NCBI GenBank assembly: GCA_022614795.1
Contig: JAKEHX010000191.1
Location: forward strand, 1-18,029
DNA: 18,029 nt
DNA from: Planctomycetaceae bacterium
GTDB taxonomy: Bacteria; Planctomycetota; Planctomycetia; Pirellulales; Pirellulaceae
Direction of reading: 5' to 3'
Shown here piece after piece: positions 7,523-15,232 of this stretch. The notes under the pieces are model-generated. The model was given only the letters and a program-made list of their open reading frames with translations, had not been told where the DNA came from and did no database searches. The first letter of the stretch is position 1, and each line of letters starts with the position of its first letter. Both the position numbers and the translations under genes were made by a program.

Positions 7523-8893
7523 GTGGCACAATTCCTGAACGTTGAGGTCTTCAGCCGGCTGGCCGGCCTGGCGGGCGGCTCCGTGTCCGCAGATTCGTGG
7601 ATGGGCTACGCCGCGGCTGCTGCAATTCACATCCTGTTCTTGATCCACGTCGTCGCGGTCGGCGCCCTCGTCTTCATCTGGCTCGAACGCAAAGTCGCCG
7701 GCCGTATTCAAGACCGCCTCGGTCCCACGCGCGTCGGCGGCAAATTCGGCTGGCTCCAGACGCTGGCCGACGGCATCAAGCTGATCGCCAAAGAAGACAT
7801 CACCCCCAAAGACGCCGACCCGCTCCTCTTCAAGCTTGCCCCCTACGTCAGCTTCGCCGCCAGCTTCACGGCGTACATGGCCCTCCCCTTCGCCAACGGC
7901 TGGGCCGCGCAGGAAATCAACGTCGCCGTCTTCTTCATCGTCGCCGTGTTGGGCCTGGAAGTCTTCGGCGTCATCCTCGCGGGCTACGCTTCCGGCAGCA
8001 AATGGTCGCTCTTCGGCGGCATGCGCGAAGCGGCTCAGGTCGTGAGCTACGAAGTCCCCATCGGCCTGTGCATCGTCGTGCCGGTGCTCATCGTCGGCTC
8101 GATGAACCTGGTGACCATCGGCGAGGCCCAAGTCGGCTTTTTCTCGAACTGGCTGATTTTCCACGATCCGTTCACGTTCCTGGTCTTCTTTGTCTATTTC
8201 ACGTGCGCCGTCGCCAGCGTGAACCGCGCCCCGTTCGACCTGGCCGAAGCCGAAAGCGAGCTGGTCGCCGGTTTCCACACCGAATACTCCGGCCTCCGCT
8301 GGAGCTTCTTCTTCATGGCCGAATACGGCTCGATGTTCCTGGTCTCGGGCCTGGCCGCGATTTTGTTCTTCGGCGGCTGGAACGGTCCGATTCCGATCTT
8401 TCACATGATCGGTTGGGCCTATGAACAGGGCGAGACTGGGTGGAGAATTACTGGCTACATTGCCCAGGTCGCCGGAGTCTTGAATTTCATGCTCAAGGCG
8501 GTACTTGGCGTTACCGTGATGATGTGGGTCCGCTGGACGCTGCCGCGGCTGCGCATCGACCAGGTGATGACGACTTGCCTCAAATACTGCGTGCCGCTGG
8601 CGGCGTTTTGCTTCATCGGCGCGATGCTGTGGAAGGTGTATGACGTATCGTCGCCGCACGATCTGCACGGCTACACCTACGGCCGCTCGTTTGCCGAAAC
8701 CCGCGAGAACTGGGTGCTGGCCAGCGAAGATAATGCTTCACGCGCTGTAGGCAACGCCCTCCGTGGCGTTCCGGAATCGGGAACGACCGAAGCGCAAGCG
8801 AATAGCAATCGCACCTCACCGCACGCCCACGCAAGCGTGGGACGTGGCACCCCGGATGTAACCGCGCCCCTCGCCGCCCAGGAGGTGAACTAG
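7523..8893 (+). CDS. nuoH: NADH-quinone oxidoreductase subunit H
   Basis: 456 aa from GTG 7523; ATG 7601 is an alternative start just before the first helix. NuoH is the membrane subunit that joins the peripheral arm and forms much of the quinone chamber and first proton path. Family signatures are clear: LERKVAGRIQDRLGPTRVGG (54-73) with ADGIKLIAKED, the helix around REAAQVVSYEVPIGL (168-182), and NRAPFDLAEAESELVAGFHT (234-253) with its acidic quinone-site loop, then YSGLRWSFFFMAEYGSM. About eight membrane helices are visible. The usual family end is near residue 400. Residues about 404-456 are an extra hydrophilic tail (ASRAVGNALRGVPESG, then SPHAHASVGRGTP) encoded by two palindromic repeats. 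The stop is 1 nt before nuoJ, with no nuoI between. Alternative identity (formate hydrogenlyase subunit 4 or Ech-type paralogue) is unlikely given the J-K-L-M-N neighbours. Confidence 0.96.
   Translation: MAQFLNVEVFSRLAGLAGGSVSADSWMGYAAAAAIHILFLIHVVAVGALVFIWLERKVAGRIQDRLGPTRVGGKFGWLQTLADGIKLIAKEDITPKDADPLLFKLAPYVSFAASFTAYMALPFANGWAAQEINVAVFFIVAVLGLEVFGVILAGYASGSKWSLFGGMREAAQVVSYEVPIGLCIVVPVLIVGSMNLVTIGEAQVGFFSNWLIFHDPFTFLVFFVYFTCAVASVNRAPFDLAEAESELVAGFHTEYSGLRWSFFFMAEYGSMFLVSGLAAILFFGGWNGPIPIFHMIGWAYEQGETGWRITGYIAQVAGVLNFMLKAVLGVTVMMWVRWTLPRLRIDQVMTTCLKYCVPLAAFCFIGAMLWKVYDVSSPHDLHGYTYGRSFAETRENWVLASEDNASRAVGNALRGVPESGTTEAQANSNRTSPHAHASVGRGTPDVTAPLAAQEVN
8741..8774 (+). repeat. Palindromic repeat, copy 1 (encodes RAVGNALRGVP in NuoH)
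   Basis: The core is AACGCC-6 nt-GGCGTT (8753-8770), flanked by CGCGCTGTAG on the left and CCGG on the right. The same sequence with few changes occurs twice at the end of nuoM. In all three copies it is read in the same frame and gives VGNALRGVP. It is probably a REP/MITE-like interspersed element captured into the 3' end of the gene. Confidence 0.8.
8822..8846 (+). repeat. Second, different palindromic repeat in the nuoH tail
   Basis: CCCACGC (8826-8832), a 2-nt loop and GCGTGGG (8835-8841) are extended by CACG (8822-8825) and CGTG (8843-8846) with one bulged A. It encodes HAHASVGRGT. Its sequence is unrelated to the copy at 8741, so two element types have accumulated in the same 3' end. 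Confidence 0.65.
8880..8888 (+). promoter_or_regulatory. Strong ribosome binding site of nuoJ
   Basis: AGGAGGTGA, a near-perfect anti-16S match, lies 6 nt before the nuoJ ATG and inside the last codons of nuoH (Gln-Glu-Val-Asn). It ties the end of the NuoH tail to nuoJ translation and supports the nuoJ start. Confidence 0.8.
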
Positions 8894-8894
8894 C

Positions 8895-9953
8895 ATGCTC
8901 CTGGCTGCGATCGATTGGCACGCGCTTCTGTTCCTGCTCTTTGCGCTGGTCGCCTGCGGATTTGGCGCGGCCGTGTTGCTTACCAGCAACGTCGTCCGCA
9001 TGGCGTTCTACCTGACGCTGTGCCTCGGCGCGACCTCCGGCCTCTTCTTCCTCGCCGGGGCCCAGTTCGTCGGTGCAATGCAGCTGATGATCTACGTCGG
9101 CGGCACGCTGGTGCTGCTCATCTTCGGCGTCATGCTCACCGCCCAGGCCCGCTTCATCTCGATGAAAACGGGAGCCGGCGAGTGGATCCTCGGCGCGATT
9201 GTCGGCAGCTCGCTTCTGCTATTGCTCGTGCGGGCCGGTTTCAGCGTTGAAAGCTGGAGGCTTCCGCGTCTCGATCGCGACAAAATCACGCTTGCCGAGG
9301 GCCAAACCAGCACGGCCATTGGCTTGGCCCTGACCAGCGTCCGCGTCGATAAGCTGAGCGCGCCCAACGAAAAACTCAAGCCCGGCATGTCCGGCTACCT
9401 GCTGCCGTTCGTGATTGTCTCGATGCACCTGTTGGTAGTCCTGATCGGCGCGGGCTACATGGCCCGCACCAAACGCCTCGGTGTCAATCGCGCCACCGAC
9501 CGCCCCGTCGCCCAGGCCCCTCCGCGCGACCGCGATCGGTCGTTCTTCGTCTCCGCCGGCCTGGCGAGCGGCATGATCGTTAATTTGCTATTGGCCGTCG
9601 GCTGCTGCTGGCTCGTCGCCAAGCCGCTGGCGATCACAGGCAATGCCGCTCCCACGAACCAATTTTTGCTTCAGCTGGCCAAGGCGATCGATGCCGCCCC
9701 CAGCTGGCTTTTGCCGACGCTGGGCCTGTTGTTCCTGGCCAATGTCCTACTGTTGGTCGTCGTCTGGTACTGGCAAAAGTGGGGCGTGGTGGGCCTGGTG
9801 ATCGTGCCGCTGGTCATGGCCTTTTTGATCGCCAGCACGAGCCTCGGACAGGCGGCCGCCGTGACCATTGCCCTGATCGCCCTGGCTCCCGTCGTCCTCC
9901 TCATCCTGCTGTTATGCTCCGGCCGCCCGACGGCCTGGTCGCAGATGGAATAA
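8895..9953 (+). CDS. nuoJ: NADH-quinone oxidoreductase subunit J with a C-terminal membrane extension
   Basis: 352 aa, against about 165-220 in typical NuoJ. Residues 1-195 are the canonical part: five membrane helices, including FVGAMQLMIYVGGTLVLLIFGVML (split across about 58-81), the TM3 segment that shows the coupling pi-bulge in known structures, and PFVIVSMHLLVVLIGAGYMA (171-190). Residues about 200-352 are extra: a basic linker (RDRDRS), then four hydrophobic stretches (about 216-240, 271-291, 296-315, 321-341) with a WYWQKWGVVG turn. This is a full additional membrane domain that I cannot assign to a family. A frameshift fusion is possible in principle, but the frame is open, GC-rich and ends cleanly 11 nt before nuoK. 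NuoJ acts in the membrane arm between NuoH and the antiporter-like subunits. Confidence 0.93.
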   Translation: MLLAAIDWHALLFLLFALVACGFGAAVLLTSNVVRMAFYLTLCLGATSGLFFLAGAQFVGAMQLMIYVGGTLVLLIFGVMLTAQARFISMKTGAGEWILGAIVGSSLLLLLVRAGFSVESWRLPRLDRDKITLAEGQTSTAIGLALTSVRVDKLSAPNEKLKPGMSGYLLPFVIVSMHLLVVLIGAGYMARTKRLGVNRATDRPVAQAPPRDRDRSFFVSAGLASGMIVNLLLAVGCCWLVAKPLAITGNAAPTNQFLLQLAKAIDAAPSWLLPTLGLLFLANVLLLVVVWYWQKWGVVGLVIVPLVMAFLIASTSLGQAAAVTIALIALAPVVLLILLLCSGRPTAWSQME

Positions 9954-9964
9954 CCGCAATCGAC

Positions 9965-10300
9965 ATGGACTCCTTCCCCCCTCCCATTACCGTCTCACAC
10001 TACCTGGTGGTCGGCGCTGTGCTGTTCGTACTGGGGGCGGTCTGCATGGCGACCAAGCGCAACGCCCTGGGCGTCTTGATGGGCATCGAGCTGGTGCTCA
10101 ACGGGGCCAACCTGAATTTCGTCGCCTTCGGCAGCAGGTTCCTCCGCCAAGACACGCTGGGTCTCGACGGCGAGCTGATGGCCCTATTCGTGATCGTGCT
10201 GGCCGCCGCCGAAGCGGCCGTCGCCTTGGCCATCGCCCTCAACTTTTATAACAACCACACGACGATCGACGTCGATCACGCCGACGATCTCAAAGGCTAA
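9965..10300 (+). CDS. nuoK: NADH-quinone oxidoreductase subunit K
   Basis: 111 aa from ATG 9965, close to the normal length of about 100. An open frame extends far upstream into nuoJ but is not used. Three membrane helices are visible. The two glutamates of the proton path are present: Glu42 in MGIELVLNGANLN (equivalent to E. coli Glu36) and Glu83 in VLAAAEAAVALAIAL (equivalent to E. coli Glu72). It ends in a short acidic tail. The TAA stop overlaps the nuoL start by one base (TAATG), which points to translational coupling. Confidence 0.96.
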   Translation: MDSFPPPITVSHYLVVGAVLFVLGAVCMATKRNALGVLMGIELVLNGANLNFVAFGSRFLRQDTLGLDGELMALFVIVLAAAEAAVALAIALNFYNNHTTIDVDHADDLKG

Positions 10301-13206
10301 TGGACGACTCCCTGAGAACCCTGCTGGGCGTCGCGGTGCTCCTGCCGCTGCTCTCGTTCTTCGTCATTTGGCTGTTTGCCAATCGACTGGGAAAGAGCGC
10401 CGCCTTTATTGCCGTCAGTGCCATCGGCGGCGCGGGAATTCTCTCGTTCATTTCGCTCTGCATGTGGCTCAATGAGCACTGGCCGGAGGGCATCAGCCAC
10501 GCCGACGCGCACCCCCCTCATCAAGCCCCAGCCGAGGGCGGCCGCAAGAGTAGCGCCAGCCCCTCCGACAAGCACGGCAGCGCGGGCAGCCTGCCGCTGA
10601 CTTTGGTCGCCGCCCAGGTTCCGCACCCCGAAACGGCCGAAATTCACGCGGTTCCAGCCACTGGCGACAAGCCCGCCGAAGCCGCCGCGGAAAGTGAATC
10701 ACACCACAAGGGCAAGATCGCCTACACCGGCGAGTATTACACCTTCGGCGAGTTCGGCCCGCTCCGGATCACGATCAGCTACTACATCGACGCCCTCACC
10801 GTGGTCATGTTCTGCATGGTCACGCTGATCGCCACGCTGATCCACTGCTACGCCATCGGCTACATGGCGGACGAGCTGAAAGACGTGACCGACCACGAGG
10901 TCACGCTCGCGGGCGGCCATCATCTGCACCGACCCGGCCGCTTCCCCCGGTTCTTCCAGTATCTGTCGCTCTTCTGCTTCAGCATGCTGGGGCTGGTCCT
11001 GGCCGGCAACATTGCGATGGTCTTCGTTTTTTGGGAGTTGGTCGGCATCTGCTCGTACTTCTTGATCGGCTTTTACATCGAGCGGACCAGCGCCTCGACC
11101 GCCGCCAATAAGGCCTTCATCGTCAACCGCGTCGGCGATTTCGGCATGATCATCGGCCTGTTGGCCATTTGGTCGAGCCTGGGCACCTTCGCCTTCGGCG
11201 ATATCGAGCGCGTCGATGCTCAGGGAAACAAGGTCGTCGAGCGCGGCATCTTCAGCCAGGTCCGCCCCGGCCCCGATCACCAGATCGTTGTCCCAGCCAG
11301 CATGATCGCCGCCGATGCGGTACGCGATCGGACCGTGACTCCAGAAACGGCGAATTTGCCCAAGGAGCGGCAAAAGACATTTGCCCAAGAGGCCGTCGCC
11401 GTCTATCGCGACCATTCCCGGGATCCTGCCGGCTGGAGGTCCTCGGAATCGGAAATTGCCTCCCGCTTTGGCGGCCGTGGCTATGGCTATTGGCTGCTCG
11501 TCGTTGCGGGCATCGGCATCTTCTGCGGCTGCGTGGGCAAAAGCGCCCAGTTCCCGCTGCACACTTGGCTTCCGGACGCGATGGAAGGCCCGACTCCCGT
11601 TTCCGCTCTCGTCCACTCGGCGACGATGGTCGCGGCCGGCGTTTATCTCGTCGGCCGCTTCTATCCCGTCTTCACGCCCGAAGTGCTGCTGGTCATTGCC
11701 ACCATCGGCTGCATCACCATGCTCCTGGGAGCGACGATCGCCTTTGCCGCGGTCGATATCAAGCGCGTCCTGGCTTATTCAACTGTCAGCCAGTTGGGCC
11801 TGATGATGCTCGCCCTGGGGGTCGGCGGCTGGCTGGCCGGCGTGATGCACCTGATCACGCACGCCTTCTTCAAAAGCATGCTCTTCATGTGCTCGGGGTC
11901 GGTCATCCACGCCGTGCACACCAACGACCTGCGGAAGATGGGGGGCCTGTTCAGCAAAATGCCGGTCACCGCGATCACCATGCTCATCGGCTGCCTGGCG
12001 ATTGCCGGCGTCGCAGTGCCCTTCGTGCTCGGTTTCTCAGGCCACTACTCGAAAGACGCGATCCTCGAGCAGGCCTATTCGTTCGCCCACACGCCCGGCA
12101 ACCCAGCCTACACCAGCATCTTCTTCGCCCTCGCCCTCGGCGGCGCGGCCCTCACGTCGTGCTACATGTTCCGCATGTGGTTCATGACCTTCGTTGGCCA
12201 GCCGCGGGACCAGGAAAGGTATGACCACGCCCACGAATCGCCGCCGGTCATGGTGCTGCCGCTGGTGATCCTGGCGGTGCTGGCGACGGCGGTCGCCTGG
12301 GATTTTCGCCTGATCGGCGCGGCCATTGTCGCCGGGGCCTTTTTCATCCTCCGCGGCGTCGAAAAGGGCTGGTTCCTCCCCGCGGCTGGCGGCCACGGGC
12401 ACGACGATCACGGCCATGGCCATGGGCACGACGATCATGGCCACGCCGCGCACGCGCACGGCCACGACGACCATCACGCCGCGCCGTCCGAGCCGCCGCT
12501 CAGCTGGTCGTGGGTGGCGATCATGCTGGCGGCCACCATCGTGGGAAGCCTGTTCACGAGTATTGCCCTGCCCGTCACCATGCTGGATAACCTGAGCCTG
12601 GCCAGCCTGCTCAATGAGGCCCGCCCCGACGGCTTGCGTGCGCTCCCCGATGGCACGTATGCCGACGCCAGGGGGCGCTGGGTTGCCGCGACCTGGCCGA
12701 ACGAACACAAGAGCCACGCCGACCACATCAAAGTGCCCGTGACGCTGATGGCCACCGGCACTTGGCTCGGCGGCATTTTCCTTGCCGCGTCGCTCTATTG
12801 GTGGGGCTACCTGAGTCCCGAAAGCGTCCGCCGCCAGTTCGCCCCGGTCTACAACCTGCTCTGGAACAAGTACTACTTCGACGAATTGTACGACGCGATC
12901 TTCGTCCAGCCGACGCTGGTCATTTCGCGGTTTATCGCCCTGATCGATAAGAACTGGATCGACGGCCTGATCGATTTTTTGGCTCGGCTGACCGTGTGGT
13001 TTTCCAACGCCTGGGATTTGATCGTCGATCGTGGCTTTGTGGATTCGATCGCCAACCTCACGGCCACGTGGACCTACTCGCTGGGCACGAGCCTGCGGAC
13101 GGTGCAGACGGGCCGCATCCGCCAATACGTAATGTTCATCGTCGTGGGAGCAATCGCCATCTTCGTTTTGATCAGCTTTTTCTGGAGCCCGACTTTGGCT
13201 CGTTAA
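10300..13206 (+). CDS. nuoL: NADH-quinone oxidoreductase subunit L, enlarged, with His-rich loop
   Basis: 968 aa, against about 610-660 in most NuoL. NuoL is the distal antiporter-like proton-pumping subunit with the long lateral helix. Core motifs: YYIDALTVVM (161-170), FWELVGICSYFLIGFY (244-259) with Glu246, KAFIVNRVGDFG (271-282), GKSAQFPLHTWLPDAMEGPT (413-432) with Lys414, and VDIKRVLAYSTVSQLGLM (485-502). The end shows YNLLWNKYYFDELYDAIFV and a final membrane helix (about 941-960), as expected for the NuoL-specific lateral helix and last TM. Extra segments: a hydrophilic His/Ala/Pro loop at about 64-145, a charged loop at about 300-392 between helices normally joined by about 20 residues, and a histidine-rich run at 699-726 with repeated HGHDDHGHGH-type motifs. 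All pump residues remain, so function is expected; the loops could bind metal or mediate packing. Confidence 0.96.
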   Translation: MDDSLRTLLGVAVLLPLLSFFVIWLFANRLGKSAAFIAVSAIGGAGILSFISLCMWLNEHWPEGISHADAHPPHQAPAEGGRKSSASPSDKHGSAGSLPLTLVAAQVPHPETAEIHAVPATGDKPAEAAAESESHHKGKIAYTGEYYTFGEFGPLRITISYYIDALTVVMFCMVTLIATLIHCYAIGYMADELKDVTDHEVTLAGGHHLHRPGRFPRFFQYLSLFCFSMLGLVLAGNIAMVFVFWELVGICSYFLIGFYIERTSASTAANKAFIVNRVGDFGMIIGLLAIWSSLGTFAFGDIERVDAQGNKVVERGIFSQVRPGPDHQIVVPASMIAADAVRDRTVTPETANLPKERQKTFAQEAVAVYRDHSRDPAGWRSSESEIASRFGGRGYGYWLLVVAGIGIFCGCVGKSAQFPLHTWLPDAMEGPTPVSALVHSATMVAAGVYLVGRFYPVFTPEVLLVIATIGCITMLLGATIAFAAVDIKRVLAYSTVSQLGLMMLALGVGGWLAGVMHLITHAFFKSMLFMCSGSVIHAVHTNDLRKMGGLFSKMPVTAITMLIGCLAIAGVAVPFVLGFSGHYSKDAILEQAYSFAHTPGNPAYTSIFFALALGGAALTSCYMFRMWFMTFVGQPRDQERYDHAHESPPVMVLPLVILAVLATAVAWDFRLIGAAIVAGAFFILRGVEKGWFLPAAGGHGHDDHGHGHGHDDHGHAAHAHGHDDHHAAPSEPPLSWSWVAIMLAATIVGSLFTSIALPVTMLDNLSLASLLNEARPDGLRALPDGTYADARGRWVAATWPNEHKSHADHIKVPVTLMATGTWLGGIFLAASLYWWGYLSPESVRRQFAPVYNLLWNKYYFDELYDAIFVQPTLVISRFIALIDKNWIDGLIDFLARLTVWFSNAWDLIVDRGFVDSIANLTATWTYSLGTSLRTVQTGRIRQYVMFIVVGAIAIFVLISFFWSPTLAR

Positions 13207-13237
13207 GACAGTGGCTCGTTAATCGGATTCGCGAAAC

Positions 13238-15220
13238 ATGTTAACGCCTGACGTACTGCTGACCCTGATCGTCTTCCTGCCTGCCATCGGAGCGCTGGCC
13301 GTGGCCTTCATGCCCAGCGACAGCAAGGATTGGATTCGCGTGGTCACGCTGGGCGTCACAATCGCCGTGATGGCCCTGGTCATCGGCGGTCTGATGGTGC
13401 CCGAGAACTTATCCGGCGGCTGGAACAAGGGGCTCGTCTTTGACACCGCTCAGGCCGACGTGCAGAACGTCGTCAACCTGCCGTGGATTCCGTCGTTTGA
13501 GATCGACTATTTCCTGGCCCTCGACGGCATCAGCTTTCCGCTCGTCGTGCTGACCGCCTTCGTTTGCCTCTTGGCCATGGCTGCGAGCTGGACGATCACC
13601 AAGCACGTCAAAGCCTACTGCATCCTGTTTCTGCTGCTCGAAACGGGCATGATCGGCGTGTTCGTCTCGCTCGACTTCTTCCTGTTCTACGTCTTCTGGG
13701 AAGTGATGCTGCTGCCGATGTATTTCCTGATCGGCGTGTGGGGCGGCCCGCGCAAGGAATACGCCGCGATCAAGTTCTTCCTCTACACGCTCCTGGGTAG
13801 CGTGCTGATGCTGATCGCCATCCTGATGCTCTATTTCTACAGCGACGTGAGCGATCCGGACCTGGTGGCACACCTGGATAAGTGCTCGCTGCGACCGGAA
13901 GTCCGAGCGCGGGCAGAAAAATTGGCGGCCGACCGACTGCCAGCGCGGGACGTGGTCGTCGCCGCCCGCGCGAAGCTGGCGGCGGCGCGCGAAGACGCCA
14001 AGGCCGGCACGAAGAGTGCCGCCGAAAGCGCCAAGGAAATCGAGGCGGCCGAGAAAGCGCTACAGACGGCGATCGCCGACGAAGCGGCCGTTACCGTCAA
14101 AGGCGGCGGCCCGCTGCACACGTTCAACATCCTGGCCCTCCAGCAGATCGGCCAAAACACCCTGCAATTCAGCCAGACGATTCAGTGGTGGTGCTTCGTA
14201 CTCCTATTCATCGGCTTTGCGATCAAGGTGCCCACGATCCCGGTCCATACGTGGCTCCCCGATGCCCACGTCGAAGCTCCCACGCCGATCTCGATGATCC
14301 TGGCCGGCGTGCTGCTCAAGATGGGAGGCTACGGCATCATCCGCATCTGCTACCCGATCTGCCCGCATGGCGGCTACGACCTGATGTGGTGGGTCTGCGG
14401 CATCGGCGTCGCCAGCATGATCTATGGCGCTTTCGCCGCCCTGGCCCAGAAGGACTTCAAGCGGATGGTCGCCTACAGCTCGGTCAGCCACATGGGCTAT
14501 GTTGTGCTGGGGCTGGGGGTCTGGTCGGCCCGCGCCGAAACCGGCTTCAATTCGTACTTCTGGGACATGGGGGTCAAAGGAGCCATGTTCCAGATGATCG
14601 CTCACGGCATCAGCTCGGCTGGCATGTTCTTCCTGGTCGGCGTCGTGTACGACCGGGTACACCATCGCAACCTGGACGAATTCGGCGGCCTGTTCGGCAA
14701 GATGCCCTATTACACGGCCCTGGCGATGGGCATCTTCTTCGCCGCCCTGGGCCTGCCCGGCCTGTGCGGCTTCCCGGGCGAGTTCTTCGTGGTCATGTCG
14801 GTCTGGAAGTTCAGTCCGCTGCTGGCCATCCTATCGGCAGCCGTCGTGGTGCTCACCGCGGGGTACATCCTCTGGGCGGTTCAGCGGGTGTACCTGGGGG
14901 CCGAATACAAAGGCCCACACGAGGACCACCTGACGCCGAGCAATTTCCGCGAGAACACGATCGGCACGGTGTTTTTGTTCTTTGCGATTCTGTTTGGAGT
15001 GTTTCCACACCTCGTGCTTCAGTACATGGACAAGACGATCGACAAGCAAACCAAGCTGCTGGCCAACTGGACCGCTGCCGTCAAGGAAGCCCAGCCCACC
15101 GGGCGCGCTGTAGGGAATGCCCTCCGTGGCGTTCCGCCGCCGGTCGCCGCCGAACCTGTAGGGAACGCCCTCCGTGGCGTTCCGGAGCCCGTCGCCGTCG
15201 AACCGCCCGGAGCCGAGTAG
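13238..15220 (+). CDS. nuoM: NADH-quinone oxidoreductase subunit M with coiled-coil insertion and repeat-derived tail
   Basis: 660 aa, against about 500 for typical NuoM. It is an antiporter-like proton-pumping subunit of the membrane arm. Pump residues are present: Glu155 in YVFWEVMLLPMYFLIGVWGG (E. coli Glu144), Lys330 in GFAIKVPTIPVHTWLPDAHV (E. coli Lys234) and Lys361 in VLLKMGGYGIIR (E. coli Lys265). FKRMVAYSSVSHMGYVVLG (407-425) is also typical. Residues about 203-292 form an insertion of Ala/Lys/Glu/Arg-rich, strongly helical sequence (ARAEKLAADRLPARDVVVAA, then AAESAKEIEAAEKALQTAIA), probably a coiled-coil hairpin between two membrane helices. After the normal end near 615, a tail (GRAVGNALRGVPPPVAAEP, then VGNALRGVPEPVAVEPPGAE) is encoded by two copies of the palindromic repeat also found in nuoH. 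It starts 31 nt after nuoL. Confidence 0.96.
   Translation: MLTPDVLLTLIVFLPAIGALAVAFMPSDSKDWIRVVTLGVTIAVMALVIGGLMVPENLSGGWNKGLVFDTAQADVQNVVNLPWIPSFEIDYFLALDGISFPLVVLTAFVCLLAMAASWTITKHVKAYCILFLLLETGMIGVFVSLDFFLFYVFWEVMLLPMYFLIGVWGGPRKEYAAIKFFLYTLLGSVLMLIAILMLYFYSDVSDPDLVAHLDKCSLRPEVRARAEKLAADRLPARDVVVAARAKLAAAREDAKAGTKSAAESAKEIEAAEKALQTAIADEAAVTVKGGGPLHTFNILALQQIGQNTLQFSQTIQWWCFVLLFIGFAIKVPTIPVHTWLPDAHVEAPTPISMILAGVLLKMGGYGIIRICYPICPHGGYDLMWWVCGIGVASMIYGAFAALAQKDFKRMVAYSSVSHMGYVVLGLGVWSARAETGFNSYFWDMGVKGAMFQMIAHGISSAGMFFLVGVVYDRVHHRNLDEFGGLFGKMPYYTALAMGIFFAALGLPGLCGFPGEFFVVMSVWKFSPLLAILSAAVVVLTAGYILWAVQRVYLGAEYKGPHEDHLTPSNFRENTIGTVFLFFAILFGVFPHLVLQYMDKTIDKQTKLLANWTAAVKEAQPTGRAVGNALRGVPPPVAAEPVGNALRGVPEPVAVEPPGAE
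15104..15136 (+). repeat. Palindromic repeat, copy 2 (in the nuoM 3' end)
   Basis: CGCGCTGTAGGGAATGCC, then CTCCGTGGCGTTCCG. It matches copy 1 in nuoH at nearly every position; the AATGCC arm has one change from AACGCC. It encodes RAVGNALRGVP in the same reading frame as the nuoH copy. Confidence 0.8.
15156..15184 (+). repeat. Palindromic repeat, copy 3 (tandem copy in the nuoM 3' end)
   Basis: CTGTAGGGAACGCCC, then TCCGTGGCGTTCCGG, with perfect 8-bp arms GGAACGCC and GGCGTTCC around a 6-nt loop. It lies 19 bp after copy 2 and encodes VGNALRGVP again. The intervening Pro/Val/Ala spacers are also similar, suggesting local duplication or paired insertion. Confidence 0.8.
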
Positions 15221-15232
15221 GAAGAGAATCAA

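Noticed and set aside
7361..8668. 435-codon minus-strand open frame opposite nuoH
   Set aside because: Composition (His/Asp/Glu/Arg-rich, no domain) is the usual antisense shadow of a GC-rich membrane protein gene, and nuoH is unambiguous.
8894..8894. A hidden or frameshifted nuoI between nuoH and nuoJ
   Set aside because: There is a single base between the stop and start codons, and no reading frame in the window shows the double CxxCxxCxxxCP ferredoxin motif.
12037..13125. 362-codon minus-strand frame opposite the nuoL 3' half
   Set aside because: No domain. It contains the reverse reading of the His-rich stretch as a Val/Ala/Met run, typical of an antisense artefact.
8741..15184. VGNALRGVP repeats as a CRISPR-like array
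   Set aside because: Only three copies, in two separate genes, with no regular spacers and no cas genes in the window.
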